NCBI GenBank assembly: GCA_014444615.1
Contig: PVXE01000003.1
Span: 19,793-83,792, forward strand
Direction: 5' to 3'
DNA from: Tagaea sp. CACIAM 22H2
Lineage (GTDB): Bacteria > Pseudomonadota > Alphaproteobacteria > CACIAM-22H2
DNA: 64,000 bases
The notes below the pieces were generated by a model that did no database searches, had not been told where the DNA came from, and saw only the letters and a program-made list of their open reading frames with translations. Shown in pieces: positions 45,450 through 54,041 of this stretch (positions within the stretch are counted from its first letter, which is position 1; each line of letters opens with the position of its first letter). The translations under genes were made by a program, and so were the position numbers.

Positions 45450-46364
45450 ATGAAGTGGGAATTTGCGGCAGTGTTGGGCGTTTACGGCGCGACCTTCGCC
45501 TATACCTATTCGCGTTACGCGGACCGGCTGGAATTCCATCGGTATCTCGCGAACCATGTGATGCTTTTCGCGCCGCTGAACTTCCTGTTCACGTTCTTCA
45601 CGCGCGGCAAGCAATCGGCCACCTATCCGGCCCATATCGTGCCGGGGCTCGACCAGTTGAAAGCCGCCTATCCCATCATCCGCGCGGAGGCGCAGGCGCT
45701 GCGCGATGCGGGCGTGTTCAACCGCGCGCCCGCGAAGGACGAGCCCGGCTACAACACGTTCGAGAAGGGCGGCTGGCGGCTCTATCGCCTCAAATGGTAC
45801 AGCCGCGAATGCGACCCCAGCGCGAAAGCGGCGTGCCCGCAGACCTGCGCGATCGTCGATTCGATTCCGTCGGTGCGCTCGGCGCTGTTCACCGTGCTGC
45901 CGCCGGGCGCGCGCCTGGGCCGGCATCACGATCCGGTCGCCTCGTCGCTGCGCTATCACCTGGGCCTGCTGACGCCGAATTCGGAGAAATGCGCGCTGAC
46001 GCTCGACGGCGTGCCGCATGTATGGCGCGACGGCGAGGAATTGCTGTTCGACCCGACCTATCTGCACAGCGCGATCAACGAGACGGATGTGGTGCGCATC
46101 ATCCTGTTCTGCGACGTCGAGAAGACGCAGCTGTGGCGGCCGATCAAGCCGCTGGCCGACGCACTGGATTTCGGCGTGGTCAGCAAGTTCACGGGTGCCG
46201 ACGCGCAAGGCAAAATCTCGTGGATCTCGGCCGCGTATAAGCCGATCTACAAGCTGCGCGCCTACATCAAGCAGAACGTCAAAAAGCGCAACCGCACCGC
46301 CTATAACATCATCAAATACGGCGCCATCGCGCTGGTCCTGGCGGGGCTTTATTACGTGCTGTGA
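45450..46364 (+). CDS. lpxO: Aspartyl/asparaginyl beta-hydroxylase-type lipid A hydroxylase
   Basis: The protein has 304 residues. An N-terminal membrane anchor (about 5-20) and a second hydrophobic stretch (MLFAPLNFLFTFF) are followed by the Fe(II)/2-oxoglutarate hydroxylase domain. Features matching LpxO are LYRLKWYSRECDPSA, CPQTC, SIPSVRSALFTVLPPGARLGRHHDP, SLRYHLGLLTPN, and WRDGEELLFDPTYLHSAINETD with the distal His. LpxO adds an S-2-hydroxyl to a secondary acyl chain of lipid A. A C-terminal helix is also present. GGGGAAAGGGA precedes the ATG at 45450. Confidence 0.9.
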   Translation: MKWEFAAVLGVYGATFAYTYSRYADRLEFHRYLANHVMLFAPLNFLFTFFTRGKQSATYPAHIVPGLDQLKAAYPIIRAEAQALRDAGVFNRAPAKDEPGYNTFEKGGWRLYRLKWYSRECDPSAKAACPQTCAIVDSIPSVRSALFTVLPPGARLGRHHDPVASSLRYHLGLLTPNSEKCALTLDGVPHVWRDGEELLFDPTYLHSAINETDVVRIILFCDVEKTQLWRPIKPLADALDFGVVSKFTGADAQGKISWISAAYKPIYKLRAYIKQNVKKRNRTAYNIIKYGAIALVLAGLYYVL

Positions 46365-46525
46365 GCGAAGCTCGGGCGCGCCGGCGCGATAGTTGTTTGC
46401 GCGGCGCTGCCACCTGAGGTCGGCACGTTATTCGCATAGATTGCGGCGATTTCGGAGAATCGCGCCCCAAAAATTGCGGGCGGCGCGATTGCCGACCCCA
46501 ACCCCGGATTGGCGGGAGAAGGCCG

Positions 46526-46939
46526 ATGACGCCCGAGCAAGTCAAACTCGTCCAAGAGAGCTTCAAAATGGTGGCGCCGATCGCCGACACGGCGGCGGAT
46601 ATTTTTTACGACCGCCTGTTCGCGACCGCGCCGCAAGTCCGCGCGATGTTCCCGCAAGACATGAAGGACCAGAAGAAGAAGCTGATGCAGATGATCGGCA
46701 CGGCGGTCACCAATCTGCACCAAGTCGACAAAATCGCGGATGCGGTGGCGAAGCTGGGCGCGCGCCACGTCAAATACGGCGTGAAGGACGAGCACTACGA
46801 CATCGTCGGTGCCGCACTTCTGTTCACGTTGAAGCAGGGCCTGGGCGACAAGTTCACGCCGGACACCGAATCCGCATGGACCGCGACATATGGTTTGCTC
46901 GCCGGCGTAATGAAGGACGCGGCGAAGAACGGCGCCTAA
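46526..46939 (+). CDS. Single-domain globin
   Basis: The protein has 137 residues with a classic globin fold. ADTAADIFYDRLFATAPQVRAMFPQDM carries the CD-corner Phe and a distal Gln, and ARHVKYGVKDEHYDIVGAALLFTLK carries the proximal His. It resembles bacterial single-domain haemoglobins such as Vitreoscilla type and the haem domain of flavohaemoglobin. Roles include oxygen or NO handling. It stands alone between lpxO and tRNA-Thr. Confidence 0.9.
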   Translation: MTPEQVKLVQESFKMVAPIADTAADIFYDRLFATAPQVRAMFPQDMKDQKKKLMQMIGTAVTNLHQVDKIADAVAKLGARHVKYGVKDEHYDIVGAALLFTLKQGLGDKFTPDTESAWTATYGLLAGVMKDAAKNGA

Positions 46940-46981
46940 ATCAGCGCCGCGCCGAAGGTCTTTTGCGATTTTGAAAAATGG

Positions 46982-47053
46982 TGCCGCAGGAGGGAATTGA
47001 ACCCCCGACCCGCGCATTACGAATGCGCTGCTCTACCCCTGAGCTACTGCGGC
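46982..47053 (-). tRNA. tRNA-Thr (anticodon CGT)
   Basis: On the minus strand GCCGCAG pairs with CTGCGGC. The D-arm is GCTC/GAGC. The anticodon stem GCGCA/TGCGC encloses TTCGTAA, giving CGT. The T-arm is GGGGG-TTCAATT-CCCTC. CCA is encoded at 46979-46981. There is no att duplication nearby. Confidence 0.96.
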
Positions 47054-47162
47054 ACACGTGGGGTCTTTCGAAGCGGCGCGGAAACTACAGGACGCGGGCC
47101 CAAGATGCAACTGCCGGGGCGGCACGCGCGCGAAAGCCCGAAAACCCCTTATTTTCAGCGCC

Positions 47163-47942
47163 CTACAGTGCCCGCGTGAGGCCGCCGTCGCAGTCGATCA
47201 AGGCACCCTGCACATAGGCGAATCGGGGGCTGAGGAGCTGGGCGGCCAGTTCCGCGATTTCCGCCGGCTGGCCGAAACGCGCGATTTTGAGATCGGCCAG
47301 CGCCTGGGCGCGCGCGGTCGCTTCGTCCACGCCCTTGTCTTTCGCCGCCTGGGCAAGCCTGCCCTTCAAGCGATCGGTTTCGATCCAGCCCGGATTGATG
47401 CCGTTGACGCGAATGCCGTCGCGCGTGGCCGGTTGCGCGATCGCCTTGGTGAAGTTGAACAGCGCCGCGTTGACCGTACCGCCGATCGTGAAATCGCCCG
47501 CCGCCATGCGCCCGCCGATGCCGATGATGTTGACGATGGCGCCGCGCGACTCTTTCAACGCGGCCCACGCGGCGCGCGTCATGCGCACCGTGCCGTGGAA
47601 CTTAAGCGCGAAGCCGTCGAGGAAATCGTCGTCGGTCAGTGCCGCGAAATCGCCGCGCTTGGTCGCACCCGCGTTGTTCACCAGAAAATCGAGCCGCCCG
47701 AATCGCGCGATCGCCGCCGCCACCGCCTTGGCCGCCGCGTCCGCTTCGCGCAGATCGATGGCGAAGGCCGCGCACGTCGTCTGGCGCGACAGCCGCGCCA
47801 CATGCGCGTAGAGTTCGCCGGCCGAGCGCGCGACCAGCAGAACATTGACGCCTTCGGCCGCCAGCTTCTCCGCAATCGCCAACCCGATACCGCGCGACGC
47901 GCCCGTGACGATCGCCGCTTTGCCCGCCAGCCCTTGATCCAT
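47163..47942 (-). CDS. SDR-family protein lacking the catalytic Tyr/Lys
   Basis: The protein has 259 residues. The NAD(P) motif TGASRGIG (residues 13-20) and NNAG are intact. RVNGINPGWIETD fits the family. The usual Ser...Tyr-x3-Lys is not conserved: the region reads GDFTIGGTVNAALFNFTK, with Gly154/Asn158 where Tyr/Lys should be. The cofactor fold is kept but chemistry may differ. An in-frame TTG five codons upstream is an alternative start; ATG 47942 has GGAG upstream. Confidence 0.82.
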   Translation of the reverse strand: MDQGLAGKAAIVTGASRGIGLAIAEKLAAEGVNVLLVARSAGELYAHVARLSRQTTCAAFAIDLREADAAAKAVAAAIARFGRLDFLVNNAGATKRGDFAALTDDDFLDGFALKFHGTVRMTRAAWAALKESRGAIVNIIGIGGRMAAGDFTIGGTVNAALFNFTKAIAQPATRDGIRVNGINPGWIETDRLKGRLAQAAKDKGVDEATARAQALADLKIARFGQPAEIAELAAQLLSPRFAYVQGALIDCDGGLTRAL

Positions 47943-48020
47943 ATCCGCCGTCTCCAACCGAAGGATTTACGGCACGTTATCCGATTTGCGCCGCCGCGCG
48001 GAAATGGCATGTTTCCGGTC

Positions 48021-48380
48021 ATGCGATTCTGGCTCGCCCTTGGTGCGCTTTACGGATTCGTCGCGGTCGCGATGGGGGCGATGGGCGCGCATTTTCCGGG
48101 CATCGACGACGCGGGCAAGGAATGGCTGCGCACGGCGTCGCTCTATCAGGCGATCCACGCGCTCGCCTTGATCGGCGTCGCGGCGTTGAGCGAAAAGCGC
48201 CTGACCTTCCGCCTGTCCTTCGCGGGCCTTTGCTTCGCGCTGGGCGGCTTGATGTTCTCGGGCGGGCTTTACGCGCGCGCGTTGCTGGGCATGGATTTGG
48301 GGCCCGTCGTGCCCGCCGGCGGCATGGCGTTTCTGGCCGGCTGGCTGCTGCTGTTCCTGGCGGCGTTCGGGCGGCATTAG
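48021..48380 (+). CDS. DUF423 membrane protein
   Basis: The protein has 119 residues with four helices. MRFWLALGALYGFVAVAMGAMGAH, SLYQAIHALALI, FSGGLYARALLG and PAGGMAFLAGWLLL match the YgdD/DUF423 family. It is an inner membrane protein of unknown function. A start four codons upstream (48009) is also possible. It is divergent from the SDR gene and convergent with the YbhB-like gene. Confidence 0.85.
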   Translation: MRFWLALGALYGFVAVAMGAMGAHFPGIDDAGKEWLRTASLYQAIHALALIGVAALSEKRLTFRLSFAGLCFALGGLMFSGGLYARALLGMDLGPVVPAGGMAFLAGWLLLFLAAFGRH

Positions 48381-48388
48381 AGCCAGCT

Positions 48389-49009
48389 CTAAGGCCGCCC
48401 ATAGGGCGACACGATCCGCACGCGCGCCAGCGCGTTCGCGTTGATGAGATAGCCGACCATCGCGGCCGACGCGTCGTCGGGCAGATCGAGCTTCGCCACC
48501 CCGAGCGCGAACACGGTCAGCACGTAGCGATGCGACGGCCCCGGCGGCGGGCACGGCCCGCCGTAACCGGCCGCGCCGAAATCGTTGCGCATTTCGCGCG
48601 CGGTTGCCGGCCACAAGGCGGGCTTGGCGCCCGGCGACGTCGCGGGCAGGCCTTTCGTCGCGGCGGGAATATCGATCACCAGCCAATGCCACCAGCCGCT
48701 GCCGGTCGGCGCATCGGGATCGAACAGCGTGACCGCATAGCTTTGGGTGCCGGCGGGCGCCCCGCTCCACGACAGCAGCGGTGAGCGATCGGCGCCCCAG
48801 CAGCCGAATTGCGAATGCGTCAGCCGGTCGTCGAGCGCCACGCCGTCGGCGAAATCGGGCGACAGCACGCGGAATTCCTTGTCCGGCGTCGCCGCCATCA
48901 CGTGGAACGCGATGTAGACGATCGCCACGCCGATCGCGACACCGAGCGAGAAGAAAAGATCGAGCCTGCGGCTTTCGGGTGAATCGGGGGCGGGCGAATC
49001 GTCGCGCAT
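48389..49009 (-). CDS. YbhB/YbcL (Raf-kinase-inhibitor-like, PEBP) protein
   Basis: The protein has 206 residues. One N-terminal membrane helix (about residues 18-38) anchors a PEBP domain: LSPDFADGVALDDRLT, RSPLLSWSGAPAGTQSYAVTLFDPDAP with the DPD motif, WWHWLVIDIPA, and GYGGPCPPPGPSHRYVLTVFAL with the GPCPPxGxxH motif. GGAGGATTTCC before the ATG at 49009 is an excellent ribosome binding site. It probably binds anionic ligands in the periplasm. Confidence 0.92.
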   Translation of the reverse strand: MRDDSPAPDSPESRRLDLFFSLGVAIGVAIVYIAFHVMAATPDKEFRVLSPDFADGVALDDRLTHSQFGCWGADRSPLLSWSGAPAGTQSYAVTLFDPDAPTGSGWWHWLVIDIPAATKGLPATSPGAKPALWPATAREMRNDFGAAGYGGPCPPPGPSHRYVLTVFALGVAKLDLPDDASAAMVGYLINANALARVRIVSPYGRP

Positions 49010-49153
49010 GGAAATCCTCCGTCGTCTGGATCGCCATTGCGCCAAATCGCGCGGCGCAGGCCAAACGCGTTCGATTCACCCGCGGACGAGAAATTCTCGT
49101 TGGCGCGCGCACCGCCCCGGCCGCCAGGATCGCCGATCCCGACGGAGGTAATG

Positions 49154-49948
49154 ATGCCCGACGAAGTGCTGTTCCATCGCGACGGCAAGATCGCGATCCT
49201 GACGCTGAACCGGCCCAAGAAGCTCAACGCCATCGATTACGCGACCGCCGACGCGCTGCTCGCCCGGCTCGACGCGATCGAGATCGATCCCGATCTGCAT
49301 GCCGTGATCCTGACGGGTGCCGGCCAGCGCGCGTTTTCCGCCGGCGGCGACATTCCGCAGTTTTCCGAAAGCGTGCGCGCAGGCGCGTTCCAAGCCGTGC
49401 GCGATTTCGTGCGCCGGGGCCAGACGCTGACCGCGCGCATCGAAGCCTTCCCCAAGCCGGTGATCGCGGCGGTGAACGGCCTGGCCTATGGCGGCGGGTG
49501 CGAAATCACGGAGGCGGCGCATCTGGCGGTCGCGTCGGCGCGCGCGATGTTCGCCAAGCCGGAAATCAAGCTCGGCATGCCGCCGACCTTCGGCGGCACG
49601 CAGCGTTTGCCGCGCTTGGCGGGCCGCAAACGCGCGCTGGAATTGCTGCTGACCGGCGACAGTTTCGACGCCTATCGCGCGCTGGAGCTGGGCCTGGTCA
49701 ATCGCGTCGTCGGCCATGCCGATTTGATGGCGGCGTCGCTGGAGCTTGCGCACAAAATCGTGCGGCACTCGCCTTTGGCGGTGGCGTCGGTGATCGCGGC
49801 GACGACGCGCGGGATCAATTTGCCGATCGGCGAAGGCTTGCTGGTGGAAAGCGAGCAATTCGCCAAGATGGTGCCCACGCGCGATCTGCGCGAGGCGCTG
49901 GACGCGTGGCTTATGCGCGCGACACCGGCGGGCGGCGCTGCGGCTTGA
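49154..49948 (+). CDS. Enoyl-CoA hydratase/isomerase family protein
   Basis: The protein has 264 residues. Crotonase motifs are LTLNRPKKLNAID, the oxyanion region FSAGGDIPQFSES, VIAAVNGLAYGGGCEITEAAHLAVASARAMFAKPEIKLGMPPTFGGTQRLPRLAG with Glu positions, and a C-terminal helix. GGAGG lies 5 bp before the second of two adjacent ATGs. It may hydrate or isomerise a short-chain enoyl-CoA. Its end overlaps the convergent LysR gene by 38 bp. Confidence 0.9.
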   Translation: MPDEVLFHRDGKIAILTLNRPKKLNAIDYATADALLARLDAIEIDPDLHAVILTGAGQRAFSAGGDIPQFSESVRAGAFQAVRDFVRRGQTLTARIEAFPKPVIAAVNGLAYGGGCEITEAAHLAVASARAMFAKPEIKLGMPPTFGGTQRLPRLAGRKRALELLLTGDSFDAYRALELGLVNRVVGHADLMAASLELAHKIVRHSPLAVASVIAATTRGINLPIGEGLLVESEQFAKMVPTRDLREALDAWLMRATPAGGAAA

Positions 49949-50822
49949 CCAGTGTTTTGACCCAGGCGCGGAACGCGGCGACCTCCGGCCGCGCCATCGC
50001 TTCGCGCGACGACACCAGCCAATAGGCCGAGAGCGAACGCAGCGGCGGGCCCAGCACCGGCACGACGCGGCCTTGCGCGAACTCCGCCTGCATCAACGGC
50101 AGGCGGCCGATCGCGATTCCGCCGCCCGCCGCCGCCGTCTCGCAGGCCATGAAGATCGAATCGACGTTGCGCGCGGGCGGCGTGCCGGGGCCGGCTTGCG
50201 GCGCCCCCGCCAATTCGCGCCACGAATCCCAATCGTCGCGCGCGGTCGAAATGCGGATCGGCGCGAAGCGGTCGAGATCGGCGACGCTGCGTATCTCGGC
50301 GGCGATCGCGGGCGACGCGACCGGTACCAGCCATTCGTGGAACAGCAGCGTGGCGGTCAGGTCGGGCCAATCGCCGCGCCCCAGCCGAATCGCGACATCG
50401 ACCCCGTCGCGCGGGAATTCGACCTGACGCTGGCTGGTATCCAGCGTGATCTCGATGCCGGGATGCGCCTCGCCGAATTTGGCGAGATTGGGGGCGAGCC
50501 AGCGCATGCCGAAGGTCGGCGCGACGCTGACCGTCAGCTTGCCGTTGGCCCGCCGCCCCGGCACGCCCTCGCTCGCCCGCGCGATTGTCTCCAGCGCGGC
50601 GCGGATCTTGGGCAGGTAGTCGCGCCCGCCTTCGGTCAGCGACAGGGCGCCGGGCCCGCGCGCGAACAGCTTGGCGCCCAGCCAATCCTCCAGCGTCTGG
50701 ATGCCGTGACTGACGGCGCTGGGCGTCAGCGCCAATTCTTCGGCCGCCTTTTTGAAGCTGGCGTGGCGCGCAGCGGCTTCGAACAGGCGCAAGGTTTTCA
50801 GCGGCGGAAGACGATAGGCCAT
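49911..50822 (-). CDS. LysR-family regulator (GcvA-like)
   Basis: The protein has 303 residues. The HTH PLKTLRLFEAAARHASFKKAAEELALTPSAVSHGIQTLE is at residues 7-45. The effector domain opens with LTVSVAPTFGMRWLAPNLAKF and has DVAIRLGRGDWP, both typical of the GcvA group. Targets are unknown; it is divergent from no close gene and convergent with the enoyl-CoA hydratase, with a 38-bp overlap. Confidence 0.9.
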   Translation of the reverse strand: MAYRLPPLKTLRLFEAAARHASFKKAAEELALTPSAVSHGIQTLEDWLGAKLFARGPGALSLTEGGRDYLPKIRAALETIARASEGVPGRRANGKLTVSVAPTFGMRWLAPNLAKFGEAHPGIEITLDTSQRQVEFPRDGVDVAIRLGRGDWPDLTATLLFHEWLVPVASPAIAAEIRSVADLDRFAPIRISTARDDWDSWRELAGAPQAGPGTPPARNVDSIFMACETAAAGGGIAIGRLPLMQAEFAQGRVVPVLGPPLRSLSAYWLVSSREAMARPEVAAFRAWVKTLVKPQRRPPVSRA

Positions 50823-50883
50823 GGCAACAGCATAATTCCCGCAGCGGGCGGGGCCGATGTATTTCCCTCACCCGTGGGAGAGA

Positions 50884-51213
50884 TTAATTCGCGCGCGGCG
50901 CCTTCGCCGGGGGCGGTTCGGCGGGTTTGGGCGCCGGCCCCGCCTGATGCAATACCATCCGCCATTCGCCGCCTTCCCGCACGAACGCATTGGTCGCCGC
51001 ACACCAGCCTTTGCCGCCATCCAGCGATTCAAAACACACCACAAGGGCGGTTTCGCCCGCAAAAATGACATCCGGCTCGACCGGCACGCTGGACGGCGCC
51101 GGGCCGGACAAAATCCGCCGCCAGCTTTCCATCACGGCGTCGCGGCCGGTCAGAATCGGCCAGCCGGGGTGAATACAAGCGACCGCCGCCGCCTTGGCCC
51201 AGATCCGCTCCAT
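50884..51213 (-). CDS. NTF2/SnoaL-like protein, start uncertain
   Basis: The protein has 109 residues from the first ATG in frame. The NTF2-like domain has MERIWAKAAAVACIHPGWPILTGRDAVMESWRRIL and a VCFESLDGGKGWCAATNAFV core. The usual first helix of the family (FYRAFSDRDFAA) is encoded in frame just upstream of this ATG, and the frame stays open to about 51355 but contains no ATG, GTG or TTG. Either a rare start (for example the CTG in AVLFANE) or a frameshift has to be assumed. It is a Pro-rich C-terminal tail protein of unknown function. Confidence 0.65.
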   Translation of the reverse strand: MERIWAKAAAVACIHPGWPILTGRDAVMESWRRILSGPAPSSVPVEPDVIFAGETALVVCFESLDGGKGWCAATNAFVREGGEWRMVLHQAGPAPKPAEPPPAKAPRAN

Positions 51214-51506
51214 GGCCGCGAAATCCCGATCGGAAAACGCCCGGTAAAAGATTTCGTTGGCGAACAGGACGGCCTGCCGCTCGCGGGCAGGATCGAAACG
51301 GGGGCTGCCGGACGGGACATATTCAGTCGTCTCATTTTGCGAATTGGGATATTAACAATTTGACTCAAATAGGCGATCTCTGGCCTCATATTACCTTATC
51401 TGCTATTTTCCGTGGATAAGTTGCCGGGGTTACGGCGCGGCAACCTTGCCGCTTCGGGCCCCTTCCGGGTGATCGGTCGAACGGACGGGTTGGACGCACA
51501 AGAACG

Positions 51507-52616
51507 ATGGACGGAGCCGTATCGAAATCGTTCTGGGCTCCCCCGACTTTCGCCGAGCGGGGGGCGTCGGTGCCGTTCACGACACCGATCATCGTCGGCA
51601 GCCGCGTCCGGGGGCATTACGACGAGCTGGAACTCGTCGTGCCGAATCCTTCGGGTGCAAAGGGCAACTACATTCTGGGGTGGAAGTCTCTGCCGGAAGT
51701 GTTCTCGCTCACGGTCCATGATCGGGTTCTGCATCGGGCCCTCGACGAAGCGGGCGCCTCGACGCCTGAGGCCGTGCGCGCGGCCACGATGCGCACCGCC
51801 GCGACCGGCCTTGCCGGTCCCGCCGCGGCCAAGCAGGCCAAGGCCCTGCTGAAGGAGCAGGAAGATTTCAAATTGCTGATCCAGTTTTCGCTGCTGTCGG
51901 AAACGGTCACGCAATTGTCGGGCGGCCAGTTGCAGATCACGCTCGCCCATGTGCAAAGCGAGACGGGCCGCCAGCAGGCGAAGCTGATCCTCGCGCGCGT
52001 CGCGCACAAGGTGAACATCGAAGGCAACGAGCTCTACGCGCGCATCGAAGCATGGTCGGATCTGCTCGGCCCCATCGGCACGCCGAAGCTGACGCGCGCA
52101 CCACGCCTGCGCCGCATGCGCCAGCGGATCGAGGAATTCGCCAATTCGATCGGCGGCTGGTCGGAGGTCGACAAATCCGAACACGCGCCGCTGGGCGGGC
52201 TCGCCAGCCTCGTCGCCCGCGAAACCTCTGCCCTCGCCGCCGAGACCTTCGCGGTCGCCGACGCCTATCTCGAGAAGATCGACAAGACCGTCTCCGCCTG
52301 GGACAAAACGCAGACCGAGATCGCCGACGCGATCGAGCGCATTTCGTGGATGCTCGACGGCTGGGATTTGCTGGTCGCGATGTGGGAGGACGCCGTCGTC
52401 AAGGCGCCGCACGAGCAGCAGGCCGTGGTGCAGGAGCTCGCGCGCATTCTGCCGATCATTCCCGAGGAGGAAGTGACCGGCGCGCGGCGCGATAAGATCC
52501 GCGATATCGGCGTGCAGCGCCGCAAGCTCGTCAAACCGATGGAGGATTGGGTCACCGGCACGATCGACGCCGATCTGCGCACCCGCCTCGAAAAATACAA
52601 GGCGAAGGCCGCATGA
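51507..52616 (+). CDS. Hypothetical helical protein, first of a coupled pair
   Basis: The protein has 369 residues, soluble and largely helical after a beta-rich first 70 residues (ELELVVPNPSGAKGNYILGWKSLPEVFSLT). It has a motif-poor middle and a C-terminal region with RISWMLDGWDLLVAMWED. No family was recognised. Its stop overlaps the ATG of the next gene (ATGA), so the two form a unit and probably a complex. A promoter should lie in the 150-bp gap to its divergent neighbour. Confidence 0.65.
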   Translation: MDGAVSKSFWAPPTFAERGASVPFTTPIIVGSRVRGHYDELELVVPNPSGAKGNYILGWKSLPEVFSLTVHDRVLHRALDEAGASTPEAVRAATMRTAATGLAGPAAAKQAKALLKEQEDFKLLIQFSLLSETVTQLSGGQLQITLAHVQSETGRQQAKLILARVAHKVNIEGNELYARIEAWSDLLGPIGTPKLTRAPRLRRMRQRIEEFANSIGGWSEVDKSEHAPLGGLASLVARETSALAAETFAVADAYLEKIDKTVSAWDKTQTEIADAIERISWMLDGWDLLVAMWEDAVVKAPHEQQAVVQELARILPIIPEEEVTGARRDKIRDIGVQRRKLVKPMEDWVTGTIDADLRTRLEKYKAKAA

Positions 52617-54037
52617 CCGACGTGACCAAAGCGTTGGGCGACCTGTCGCAGCGGCTCTCGCAGATTCCGGAGTCCACGCTGATCGAGATCGTGTGGGCGC
52701 TGGAAGGCAAGCGCGCGGGCAACCACACCGATCAAACGGCGCTGGGCCTGCTGGGCCAGTTCCGTCCGCGTCTGCAGCTTGTCCGGCCGGGCCGGCGTAT
52801 GAGCGCCAAGCGCTTGTTCGCCATGCCGTTCGAGGACATGCTGACCAATGCGCCCAAGACGCAGTCGAAGATCATCGGCAAGATCAGCCGCAACGTCATC
52901 GACCCCGCCTGGGATTTGATGGTCGACAAGCTGGGCCGCACCGAGGTCGAGCAGATCGAAACCGCGATCCGCGCGATGCCCAAGGGCAACAATTCGTGGC
53001 TGGAATTGGGCGCGCGGCTGTGGCCGCAATGCGCCAAGGAAATGCGCGACATCGTCACGCGCGCGGAAAAGAACGTCGCCTATCGCGCCGACATCACGCC
53101 CAAGCTGGGCGGGCCGGAAATGTATCTCGACTTCCAGGACATCACCGACGTCATGGAAATCGCGGTCGAGATCCAGACGATGCGCGAGGGGCTGCCGCCC
53201 AAGCCCATCGTGGCGCTGGCCGACGAGGATATCGAGACGATCGGCAAGACCGTGATGGCGGTCGATGCGCGCATGCGCCAGCGTGCACCGGTCGTCGTCT
53301 ACGCGCTCGTGGCACGCCTCGACCAGCCGACCGAAATCCTGTCGATCTTCGTGCGCGTCGCCGAAAAGGGCATGGCGGGCTCGACCGGCGAACTCGCCTC
53401 TATCACCACCGAGGTGATGGTGACCGACATGGAGCAGCGTTTCGAGGAAGTGCGCCGTTCCATCGCCAGCGGCGCGAACGACGGCAAGGTCACGGTGCGC
53501 GAGGATCTCGCCAAGGAAATCGAGCACCATCTGAAGGGCATCGCCCAAGGCCGCGAGCAGTTGAAGGGCCAGTCGGGTGCGGCCGCGTCGCGCCGGCTCG
53601 AGCGCGTGAAGATCAAGCTCAAGGACGTCGTCAACTCGAACATCATCGAGAACGCGAGCAAGGACGTCAGCGCCGTTCTCGCCGATATCGGCCGCTTGGC
53701 GGCCAAGGCGGCGGGTGAAGGCGATATCGGCGAAATGCAGCTGGTCGAGGACCGGCTGGTGGCGCTGCAACTCGCCGCGAAATACGCGGGCGATCTGGGC
53801 CTCGACAAGGAATTGAAGGACGAGATCAAGCGTGTCGAAAGCCAGATCGACGGCCATACCGGCCGCCTGTTCGGCGATATCCGCTCGCGCGGCCTGACGG
53901 TCGACAACCGCCAGGACGCGGAGGCCGAGCTTTATTCGAGCGTGCGCATGCTCGAACTCGTCGTCGGCGCCGACAAGGCGGAAAAGACGCTGGTCGAAGG
54001 CCTGAACCTGATCGACGAGAACACGCGCGAACAGTAA
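52613..54037 (+). CDS. Hypothetical helical protein, second of a coupled pair
   Basis: The protein has 474 residues, highly charged and helical, without membrane segments. It has DIGRLAAKAAGEGDIGEMQLVEDRLVALQLAAKYAGDLGLDKEL and a preceding HHLKGIAQGREQLKGQSG linker. The N-terminal third is more compact (PESTLIEIVWALEGKRAG, PRLQLVRPGRRMSAKRLF). It resembles the HEAT or long-bundle type but no family was recognised. ATG 52613 is fixed by the ATGA overlap. Cytosolic function is unknown. Confidence 0.65.
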   Translation: MTDVTKALGDLSQRLSQIPESTLIEIVWALEGKRAGNHTDQTALGLLGQFRPRLQLVRPGRRMSAKRLFAMPFEDMLTNAPKTQSKIIGKISRNVIDPAWDLMVDKLGRTEVEQIETAIRAMPKGNNSWLELGARLWPQCAKEMRDIVTRAEKNVAYRADITPKLGGPEMYLDFQDITDVMEIAVEIQTMREGLPPKPIVALADEDIETIGKTVMAVDARMRQRAPVVVYALVARLDQPTEILSIFVRVAEKGMAGSTGELASITTEVMVTDMEQRFEEVRRSIASGANDGKVTVREDLAKEIEHHLKGIAQGREQLKGQSGAAASRRLERVKIKLKDVVNSNIIENASKDVSAVLADIGRLAAKAAGEGDIGEMQLVEDRLVALQLAAKYAGDLGLDKELKDEIKRVESQIDGHTGRLFGDIRSRGLTVDNRQDAEAELYSSVRMLELVVGADKAEKTLVEGLNLIDENTREQ

Positions 54038-54041
54038 GTTC

